Below, piece by piece: positions 55,709 to 64,000 of a stretch of 64,000 bases of DNA; position 1 is the first letter of the stretch; the number at the start of each line of letters is the position of its first letter. Below the pieces are notes generated by a model that was not told the origin of the DNA, searched no databases, and was given only the letters and a program-made list of their open reading frames with translations. The position numbers and the translations under genes were made by a program. Source of the DNA: Acanthamoeba lenticulata (lineage: Eukaryota > Discosea > Longamoebia > Acanthamoebidae); NCBI GenBank assembly GCA_002179805.1, contig NAVB01001152.1:1-64000 (forward strand), written 5' to 3'.

Positions 55709-57296
55709 TCAGGCGGGAGGACTGAGGTCGAGGTCTTCGGTGGTGTGAAAGACAAGCTTTTGATACAACTCGGACGGAATAAGGCGCACGAAGTGCACTG
55801 TCAGATCGATGATGATTTCGGCGTCGAAGGCGCCCATCAGCTGAGGCACGTTGATCTTTTTATCCTTGGTGCGCAGAATCTCTTCTCTGCAGTTGAGGAG
55901 ACACGTGTTGGTGACAACAAGAAGCAGGAGGCGATCACGGAAAGGAAGAAGCCTCATACCGCGCCTTGACCACACGAGCCAGCGTGAAGAGCACGTTGAG
56001 GTGGGCACCGAAGGCAAACATAAAGTCCCAGAGCTTGATCACCTCATCGAGCGAGACAGTCGTGTCTAACGGCGAGATGGCATTGAAGGAGTAAAGATCT
56101 GGATTTGTCCGCACCATTGCCAGGGTTAACAGGGCGCAACCCACATCGAGGGTGTGACAATGGACGTACATTGGGCATAGAGATAGAGCGAAGTCGTAAG
56201 GGATTTGAGATGATGCTGCAAATGCGGATCGATCACCTGCAAGCATCGGTCGAAGAGGTAGAGAGCGGCACTTACTGCCCACGAACGACTCGGTTCACTA
56301 TCACCAGATGCTCGCGTCGAGGCTCCCTCGGTTTCCTGTTTCGCCGCCTATGGTCAGCTGACATTCAACGTGCGTGGTACTCACAGGGGCAGGCGTTATG
56401 GATTACGGTTGGTTGTGTTTGCTTGTAGTAGAGTGGGCAATGCTGTGTGATGAACTGCCGCAGTGCGTAGAAGGCGTCGATTTCGGGCATCACGTAAAGG
56501 AAAACGCTGGCCACAATGTTGAGCCCCTGAATGTAGCCGATGTGTTCCCTGTCTGCACGCAAGACGAACAAGCACGTGAAGAGTTAGGCGGCGCGGCGGT
56601 AATAGCGACAGCGAGCAGAGCGCGCAAGAGAACGCAAGACGAACTGCAACTATGCATAAGCGCGTTGAGCACACGCGAGAGCTTGGCGTCGGGCACACGC
56701 TTGGTGAAGGCGGGGCTCTTGCGGAAGCCCGTTCGCCGGACGTCTTTACGGATTTGTTTGTACACGTCCGAGTCGCGACCGCCAAAGGCGCCCTTTTGCA
56801 CCAAGGCCGCGTATTCCTGGGCGTTGACTGCCGGTACTCGTAGCAGAATCTTCCACAGACGCGCCCGCAAGCTGCATTCGTACATCGGCGAGCCGGGCCC
56901 AACGTCAAGCGTCACGCCACCCGACGCTTCGTCCCTCTCATCTGGCGGAATGCCCTCTACCAATATGGCTCGTCTAACTTTGTAGAGGCAACGATCGATT
57001 TTGGTGCCCTGTCTGCCCTTGTCGATTAAGCGCTCGTATTTGGCTCTCAGTTCGGCGTCCGATTTAGCAGGAATGTCCAAATCATCGAGCTCTGAATCGG
57101 AATCGCTTGGCGAAATAGAGAGGGAATTTGAGGAAGAGGAGATAAGATGATTGTAGAGGGAGGTAGGGTTGGGGTTGGTCATCCAACGCCCGCTGTCGCC
57201 CTTCCTCGGCTTAGGTTGTCCTTTTTTCTTCGCCAAATTCTGCCAGTCCGCAAGGGAGATGCTCCCCCTTGTCGTGTGCCCCCCACTAGCCTCCAT
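55709..57296 (-). CDS. TBC-domain GTPase-activating protein, Bub2/Cdc16 type
   Basis: Bub2 with Bfa1 switches off the Tem1 GTPase and holds mitotic exit until the spindle is positioned. The gene starts at an ATG (57296). It has an N-terminal region rich in Ser with an acidic patch (DSDSELDDLD), followed by the TBC domain: LRARLWKILL, IRKDVRRT with the arginine finger, GYIQGLN with the glutamine finger, and an SLDEVIKLWDFMFAFGAHLNVLF block. The last block and the C-terminal ELYQKLV are closest to Bub2/Cdc16 proteins among TBC families. Both catalytic fingers are present. About five introns were inferred, and the segment 56,000-56,400 was only partly resolved. It is divergent from the TatD gene with 165 nt between starts. 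Confidence 0.82.
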
Positions 57297-57461
57297 CGTT
57301 TGTCTTTACCGCTATCGAAGGCGGTTGCCGTTCGCTAGGCTTGCAGGGCGATGCCAACAGGAAAAAGAGAAGAGAAATGTGGCACGGTTTTCAGGAGGAA
57401 AGAAGAAAATAAGGTGGGGAAAAAAACGAATTGTTTGTTCATAGTCGTCGTACCGCCTTTG
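57297..57461. promoter_or_regulatory. Divergent promoter between Bub2-like and TatD genes
   Basis: 165 nt between two divergent start codons; it must serve both. If the TatD gene used the in-frame ATG at 57351 the gap would fall to 54 nt, one reason for preferring the later start. No clear motif was recognised. Confidence 0.4.
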
Positions 57462-59109
57462 ATGGGTGACTCGCAAGCAGTATGCCCATTGTGCAGTCGC
57501 ACGTTCCCAGCCTCAGCGATAGAGGCACATGTGAATGCCGAGTTGGAAGCAGGAAGTTCAGGCGGCCGAGGAGGAGGAAGGGGGCGAGGTGGATCAGGCG
57601 GTAGAGGCGAGGGTGGCAGAGGCCGAGGAGGAGGAGGAGGAGGAAGAGAAAATAGAGGCAGGGGTGGCCACCGAGGAGGGCGCGGAGATGGACGAGGACA
57701 AGGTCGAGTGCACCCTCCTGAAGGTGCTCGTGGTGGCCCTCCCAGAGCCTTCACTGAACCAGTACCGCCAACTGGGACGGCAACAGGCCAGACGATGCCG
57801 CCCTACATTGACAGTCACTGTCACATGGATGAGATCTTAGAGCGACTTCGATACCGTTCCTACACGGACTACAAGGTGCGCTTCCTCGTCCTTTTCATGA
57901 TTGAGCAACTTTCTCAGCATCCCTTGCAGGCTCGTGCAAGGTTGCCTGCCAACTACGGTGGATGCGTTTGTGTGTTCAGCGATCCCGCTGCCTTCTCGCC
58001 CAGCTTTAGCACCTGGTGCCCTGCCCCTATCAAGCATGCTTGTACATTTCAGTGGTTCTGAAGCGCAAGCGGCAGGGAGGGCCTTCTTGAGCACGAAGAG
58101 GTCTATGGCATCTTTGGCATGCACCCCCACAACGCCAAATACTACAACGCCGCTACAGAGGAGAAGATCATCGCGTGTCTCCAGCACCCCAAAGCGGGTC
58201 GGTGCCTCTTCCCAAGGTTTGACTGGCAGGGCGCGCGCATGTTGCTCATTGACACACGCCCATACGATTAGTGGCGTGGGGCGAGTGCGGGCTGGACTAC
58301 GAGAAGAATCTCTCGCCGCCCGATGTGCAGCGCCGCGTCTTTGCACAGCAGATTGCCAAGGCCGTTGAGGTCGGCAAGCCTCTCGTGGTGCACAGCCGCA
58401 AGGCCGAGGAGGACACGCTGGCTCTGCTCAAGGAGCACATGCCCAAGGAATGGCGCGTCCACGTACGCTTTCGCTCCTGTTTGCCAACTGCTCTTGGCTC
58501 ATCGCAACTTACTCTCGATCTTTTGTCGGGGGATGTGCCTCAGATCCATTGCTTCACAGACACCCCCCGGCAAGCCCAGAGGTAACCAACCCCCTGTTTA
58601 CGGTGGTCAATGCTGGCACTGCGTGCTAAGCCACAACTCAATCAGTGCAGACTGATGGAGGAGTTCCCCAACGCATACTTTGGCTTCACGGGGCTGCTCA
58701 CCTTTCCCGACACAGGACGGCTGCGTGATGCCGTTAAAGTGATCCCACTAAACAGGATTCTTCTGGTAATGCTCCTTCTTGCCCACCGCCATGAGCTCGA
58801 CGCCCCAAACAGCCAGTTGTCTCTCACGAGGTCGTTATGCTTACCACCGGTGCGCAGGAGACGGATGGTCCCTACATGGCGCCTAAGAACGTCGGTGGTG
58901 AGGAAGGAAGGGGAAAGCGCACCACGTGTCATCCGGGCCTGGTGCCCTTCATCGCCGCACAGATTGCGCAACTCAAGGAGAAGCCACTTGAGGAAATCTA
59001 CACCGCCATCAGGTACGTCACCGCTCAAGGGGAGTGCCCTCGTCGCAACAACGGATGACACCTTTCTTTCCTTCTCAGAGAAAACACTGCCCGTATGTAC
59101 GGCGTTTGA
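57462..59109 (+). CDS. TatD-family nuclease with N-terminal zinc finger and RGG tract
   Basis: TatD proteins are metal-dependent deoxyribonucleases with a TIM-barrel fold. The N-terminus has a UBZ-like finger (CPLC-x11-H) whose fourth ligand position is Glu, not Cys. A ~70-residue Gly/Arg-rich (RGG) tract follows, then the barrel: YIDSHCHMDEI (metal-binding HxH), GIFGMHPHNA, WGECGLDYEKN, VVHSRKAEEDTL, IHCFTDTP, YFGFTGLLTF and ETDGPYMAP. These are the expected motifs in the expected order. One splice joins STW to EGLLEHEEVYG (acceptor in CGGCAG near 58077), which removes a stop. The last exon ends RENTARMYGV. Metal ligands (His, Glu, Asp) are all present. The RGG tract suggests nucleic-acid binding beyond the catalytic core. 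Confidence 0.87.
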
Positions 59110-59286
59110 AAGAGCCGACCAGTCAGTTCGTTGCGGCGTGCTCTTGAGCCTCAAGGCTGGGGGAACGCCACAACAGAATGGTGGTGTCACACCAACGGCA
59201 GCACACCATCCGGTGACGAAGTGTCAACACGTAGGGCACTTCATTAATTTGCGGCTTAGTTGACGTCTGTTTACGCAATGCCGACC

Positions 59287-59292
59287 AATAAA
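59287..59292 (+). terminator. AATAAA polyadenylation signal candidate
   Basis: An AATAAA hexamer lies about 180 nt after the TatD stop. It is the best candidate before the next gene starts at 59443, but is farther than usual. Confidence 0.3.
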
Positions 59293-59442
59293 CGCACGGT
59301 GACCCAGTGGTAGTGAGCTTGATTACCGGAGCTGACACGGGCGTGGGGTGCAGTTTGGGGCCGTGGGGCTATTTCGCTTCACCCTTCCTTTGATTCACGA
59401 GCGCCAGAGGAGCTCCTTCCTCGGCCCTACCACCAGCCCTGC

Positions 59443-62400
59443 ATGTCGTCCTCGAACGCACAACTCCTTCCCTATGCTGTGGCCATTGTTTGTCTTCTCG
59501 CCTTCTGTCCGACCGTTTCCTGGGCCACCCTTTCGGCCTACTACAACTTTGATGGTACCCTCTTCTCCCACTTCATAATCTCTTCTTTTATTTGCACACT
59601 TGTTCGTTTATTAAAATATTTAATTATTCATTTAATATTCTTGTTCATTTTTTTTGACCCTCACAACAGGCGGGCAGCTCGGAGGCCTCAGCGGCTACTG
59701 CCCAAATGTCGTACCACGTACGTGGTGCTTTGAGACTTGGTGAGTGTGTCATGAGTTAATCGGTTTTTTACCCTTCACAGAGGGTTCTGTTACCGGAACG
59801 ATAACTTCGGGCACCACTTGCAAGTTCAGTGATTGTTTAGCTTCGTCTGGCATCTTCAGTATGCATTCCCCCCCCCCTCTTGAGCAGCAGGCTTGCGCTG
59901 ATCCGTGGCATGTGGGCCACAGACGCGAAAGGAGTCAAGATCTTTCAGGGGACGGACTCTTCGCAGCTGTCTATCAGCCTTCACACATACTTCATTGGGG
60001 ACTCAAACGAGGGTGACTACTTGCTGGCCCAGAAGGCGAACATGATAAGCATGCAGTACTCCATCAAGTGCGGTGTTCTCGGCTGTCTCTTGAGCGGTAA
60101 GACGTATACGGTACGTTTCCTCGCTCCCAGCTGGGTCCTGCCTCGCGTGGCTCATGCCGCGAGCGGCCACCTGTGATCTCCCCAGTTTACCGTCACATAC
60201 ACGTTCAACTCCCAACGCTCGGTTTCGGTCTCCTTTTCGAACCCCTTCAGCTCCAACACCTTCTACCACATCGCCGCCGTCTACGACTCGTCCCAGCTTT
60301 GTGTCTATCTCAATACCAACAAGCGGGTGTGTAGCCTGAACTCGATCTGTTCTGTCACACACACGATCGTGAATCCCGTATCTGACACGCATCACCTCTT
60401 CCCAGTGCTCGTCCTCCAGCAGCATCTTCACCGAGCCCACATCCGACCTCATCTTTGGAAGCAGCAAGTGGCCTGGCACCATCGATGAGATCAAGATCTA
60501 CGACCACGCGCTCTCGACAGCCGAGCTCACCGCCCTACGCACTGCGCAGGCTCCCAACGACCAGCCACAAGTGAGCCTTGGTACGTGCGCATGCCTGATC
60601 ATGTCGAGTGATGAGCCGACTCTCACGAGGGACTTTCCCTTCTCCAACGGACAGACATCGACGGCCAGTTGTACACATCAACCTTCAGCGCTCCGGCTCT
60701 CACCAACTTCACCGCGCTGGCCAATGTGGCCGACAACAACCGGGCCTTCTCCGGCGCATCGCCCAGCGATCCGTCTCTGTACTCCTACAACTGGCAGACG
60801 CTCAGCTCCAAGTGCGGCATCGTGGACACTGCCGACTCGACCAGCCAGTCCACACTGTTCCAGCTCCTCAGTGTCGGCGCCTTCTCTGTACGTGGCCCTT
60901 CCCTCCCGCTCGGTTCCTTGAGCCAAAGACTCACGGTCGCCGGACCCCCTTCGACAACAAAGATTCGCTTGTGCGCGTCGGATGGTGAAGTGGCAAACGA
61001 AGTCGTCATCTCGGCGTTTGTCACGCCCAGCACGCCCGTCGTGAAGCGCGCCGTGTTGACCGACATCGCCATCCCAGGTTCGAGTCCCCTCCCTCATAAA
61101 GCTCCGTTTGATTGAGACGCACGCACACTTGCTCGGTGTCGCTGATCCTTGCCCGCACAGAGGGTGCGGTGAACTATCCGATCGTCGTGTCGGCGTCGTC
61201 GATCCCGCCGCCCTCCTACCAGTGGCAGAAGCTCGTGATGGTCGAGGTCAACACCACCACCAACTCCACCGTCGACCCGGGGACCAACTCCACGACCAAC
61301 GCCACGGGCGCGGGCAAGCGCGACGAGGCTCAGCACGTACGCACGCCTGGCCTGGTGCTGTTGATTTCCTCGTTTCGTCGTCTCACTGCCCGCGCAGTAC
61401 TGGCAGGTCAAGCGGGAGCTCGTGCCCACCTTTGTCGACATCGCCAACGAGACCACCGACACGCTCCGGGTCAACGGCAGCGCGTCGGAGAACAACACGA
61501 TCGTGCGCTGCTTCATCTACAGCGGCGGCGGCTCGGCCTACAGCAGCAACTTCACCATCACCGTCAACTCGGCTCCAGGTGGATCCGGGGGCGGCGGCGG
61601 GTACGACTCTTTTGTTGTGATGAGGGGCGGGCGAGCTTGCTCGCAGCCTGGAAGCTCACACGGCCACGTCATGCAACAGGGGGTCCGGCTCGAGCGACTC
61701 TGACAACGTCATCATCATCGCCGCGGTGGCCGGTGGTGGCGGCGGCCTGCTGGCCCTGGCCTGCCTGGGCCTGTTGATGGCGGCGCTGGGCTGGGGCTGG
61801 AAGCGCGGCCTCTCGCCCTACCGGAAGCTCAAGCAGCCGGACTACGCCGAGATTGCCTATGGCGACGTCAAGTCAGATGTCGTCATTCCCAAGCATCTCG
61901 CTGACGTACGCTTCTTGTTCCTAGAATTCCATTCTTGGCATATCTAACGGGGCCGTGTCCTTTCTTGCCCACCACACAGCACTATCTCACCCTGGAGCGG
62001 CTCCTCATCGCGCCCGACATGCGCCTGGCCCACGCCGTCCTACAGAGCGCCAAGCATGGCGACTTGGACACTGTACCGTCCCTCTCTTCCCTTTCTTTAT
62101 TTCACTATTGAAAATCATTTTTCTGTATTTATTTTGTACTTTTAACAATTATTTTTAATCATTTTAGAATTTTGGGATGGGTCTGGTGTGCTCACGCTGG
62201 GGGGTGCGGGACGTAGGCGTGTCGTTCGCTTCTGCGCGTCCTGGACTCGCATGGGAAGGGCTACAATTTCATTGCCGGCTGCATCTCGTGGGAGGTGGCC
62301 GAGGCCGACGATGAGGGCACGCTCTTCAGATCAAACAGCGTGGCCACCAAGCTGTTCTCCTACTACATGAAGATGATTGGCCTCAAGTATCTGTGGCATG

Positions 62401-63513
62401 TGCTCGTCCTCTCGGTCCACTCGCTCAACGACAACGCCAACGAGACCTTCCCCGAGACCGAGTCAGGTGCGCTCCCTCTTCCCAGCCGCCTCGAGCACGC
62501 CAGTTGGGTGTGGCGTCTGACTCGGATGTCGTTCCGTGTGCGCGCGAGCAGAGGGCGGCTCGAGCTCGAACCAGTGGTTCCGGCCGCAGGGGTCCAAGGT
62601 GGCCCGGTACAGGCTCGACACCGACGACGAGGAGGCGGCCTACTCGTCCGTGTCGATGGACATCCTGGGCCTGTCGAGCATGGAGCTCGACCCCGAGGTA
62701 TGTGCGACGCACCAAACAGAGAGAGAGAGGCAACGTTCAAAATGGCTGATGGTTGCGCTTTGTCACCAGAAAATGGACGATGCCTCCGATGTGACGATCA
62801 ACACGCTCGAGCTGTGGCTTGTCGCGCAAAAGATGTTCAAGCTCATCACGGCGAGCCAGGGCAACGTCCCTCGGCAGCTCCGCATGATCATCGAACACGT
62901 CCACGAGGAGGTCCGTTCTCTCGTTTCTTTCTTTCACGCGGCTCCGGCACGCAGACGAACACCGGGTGTTGACGCACGTGCGGGGGCACAGGTGGGAGAG
63001 CGATTCGGCGAGGCGTGCAAGTTCCGGGCGCTTGGCGCGTTCTACTTCCTGCGGCTGGTCTGCCCGGCCCTGCTGGCGCCTCAGGCCTATGGCCTGCTTG
63101 ACGCGCCAGCCCACCAGGTGGCGCAGCGGCAGTTGATCCTGGTGTCCAAGGTGCTGCAGAACCTGGCCAACGACACGCTGCCGGGCACCAAGGAGGCCTA
63201 CATGGAGCAGCTCAACGCGTTCATTGTGACCAACAAGCCCACGCTCGAGATGTTCTACAGCCGCATCGTCGACGAGGCCAACAAGGGCAAGCTCGTCGAT
63301 AGCGACGTGCCTCAGCGCGCCAAGAACGATGGCCTCATCAAGCTGCACTCGATCATCGTCAACAACCTGTCGGATGTGGAGAAGGCCCTGCGGGAGGATG
63401 GCGGCGACGAGGACATCGTGCACGCCCTCAACTACGTGCTCAAGGAGATGGGCGACCTCGACGGCGCCGGCAAAAACATCTCCGAGGAGGACCTGGGCAA
63501 TCTCGATCTCTAA
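59443..63513 (+). CDS. Receptor-type RasGAP: LamG-like ectodomain, one TM span, cytoplasmic RasGAP
   Basis: A signal peptide (LLPYAVAIVCLLAFCPTVSWA) is followed by a LamG/concanavalin-like module: SAYYNFDG, FQGTDSSQLSISLHTYF, then FYHIAAVYDSSQLCVYLN, and GTIDEIKIYDHALSTAELTAL, a hallmark of LamG_3. Ser/Thr/Asn-rich Ig-like stretches with N-glycosylation sequons follow. One membrane span (IIIAAVAGGGGGLLALACLG...) precedes a KRG stop-transfer. The cytoplasmic part is a RasGAP domain with GTLFRSNSVATKLFSYYMK, carrying the arginine-finger position, and GAFYFLRLVCPALLAPQ, the FLR..(C/N)PA signature. It should speed GTP hydrolysis by Ras-family proteins at the surface. Splicing around 59860-59890, next to a run of ten C, does not resolve cleanly; elsewhere junctions are in phase. 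Confidence 0.82.
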
Positions 63514-63569
63514 AGCGAAGAGGACGCGTCCGACATTAGCCCTCGACATGTATTTATTGATTAATTAAT

Positions 63570-64000
63570 TTATTTATTTATCAAACAATTCACTGCTCTC
63601 TGGGTTGTGTTCAGCTGCAGCATGCTCATGATCGGCAATCCACGCCGCCACATCGTTGCTCCTGGCCTCGCTAGGCACTGGTCCATGTTCCACGGGCAGC
63701 CATTGGCACGCGCCCACTGGAGGACGGCCAGGTGGCCTCCTCTGGCTGCCTTGCTGCAGGTGGTTTCATCCCATGAGCAGCCGTTTGCGCGGGCCCACTG
63801 GAGCACGGCGAGGTGGCCGCGCGCAGCCGCCCAGGTGCAGGTGTCCTTGTCCCACGGACAGCCGTTGGCGCGTAACCACTGCAGCACCTTCAGGTGGCCG
63901 CCAAAGGCCGCTTGAGCGCAGATGTAGTTGTGCTGTGGGCACCCACTTGCGTGCGCCCACTGCAACATGGATAGCCAACCTTTGCCCGCCACTTGAGCCG
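63570..64000 (-). CDS. Ankyrin-like (GCPW) repeat protein, C-terminal part, edge-truncated
   Basis: The open frame runs off the right edge, and the first in-window Met-like codon is a GTG, so the 5' end lies outside. Four to five ~28-residue repeats follow the pattern HLxVLQWARANGCPWDxxTCxxAAxGG. Such repeats are common in Acanthamoeba and in large DNA viruses that infect it, and mediate protein binding. The last repeat breaks off after CPWNMDQC into LARPGATMWRRG and a stop at 63570. In the neighbouring frame the same DNA reads PSEARSNDVAAWIADHE and ends at 63574, which fits the repeat better; a one-base frameshift is possible. It converges on the RasGAP gene with a 56-nt gap. Confidence 0.65.
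   Translation of the reverse strand, partial: AQVAGKGWLSMLQWAHASGCPQHNYICAQAAFGGHLKVLQWLRANGCPWDKDTCTWAAARGHLAVLQWARANGCSWDETTCSKAARGGHLAVLQWARANGCPWNMDQCLARPGATMWRRGLPIMSMLQLNTTQRAVNCLINK

Noticed and set aside
61077..61088. GGTTCGAGTCC resembles a tRNA B box
   Set aside because: It spans an exon-intron junction of the RasGAP receptor gene, and no A box, cloverleaf or T-run accompanies it.
1..64000. CRISPR arrays, insertion sequences, transposon ends, rRNA genes
   Set aside because: No direct-repeat/spacer arrays, transposase frames, terminal inverted repeats or rRNA-like stretches were recognised on either strand.

Overview
This is nuclear DNA from a free-living, GC-rich amoebozoan; the style points to Acanthamoeba (inference; no marker gene was searched). 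The evidence is a dense set of genes with many short GT-AG introns (about 50-150 nt, donors mostly GTACG/GTGCG), spliceosomal-type protein genes on both strands, a nuclear tRNA, and a gene mix typical of amoebae: hybrid histidine kinase, STE20/PAK-like kinase, GCPW-type ankyrin-like repeats, and bacterial-looking intronless genes beside intron-rich eukaryotic ones. Exon models were built by hand from reading-frame continuity and family motifs; where exon lengths were summed they gave intact frames.

Layout. 1-1459 (-): 5' part of a DBF4-like Cdc7-kinase regulator. 2336-8891 (+): SDR oxidoreductase, a twin-CX9C DUF3128 protein, an intronless LRR-protein kinase of bacterial type, a receiver-like/zinc-ribbon/Nudix fusion, and an NADPH-dependent FMN reductase. 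9089-12411 (-): F-box/WD40 protein and TMEM234-like membrane protein. 12521-12593: tRNA-Ile(UAU). 12781-15699 (+): kinesin-6-like motor with an E2F-like site upstream and a KEN box at the C-terminus. 16035-25068 (+): one giant predicted type I membrane protein of no recognised family. 25332-28425 (+): STE20/PAK-like kinase. 29021-31351 (+): membrane hybrid histidine kinase. 31419-44946 (-): VPS13B-like lipid-transfer protein. 45192-46552 (+): divergent mitochondrial carrier. 46667-57296 (-): FAD monooxygenase, fumarylacetoacetase, serine carboxypeptidase, an FHA-CUE-PARP protein and a Bub2-like TBC GAP. 57462-59109 (+): TatD nuclease with zinc-finger/RGG N-terminus. 59443-63513 (+): LamG ectodomain-TM-RasGAP receptor. 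63570-64000 (-): edge-truncated ankyrin-like repeat gene.

Themes. Three genes concern the cell cycle (DBF4-like, kinesin-6, Bub2-like GAP), one probably DNA-break signalling (FHA-PARP) and several signalling at membranes (histidine kinase, receptor RasGAP, PAK-like kinase). I see no operon logic; neighbours share intergenic regions of roughly 70-900 bp. The least expected architectures are the receptor-type RasGAP, the FHA-CUE-PARP protein and the receiver-like/zinc-ribbon/Nudix fusion.
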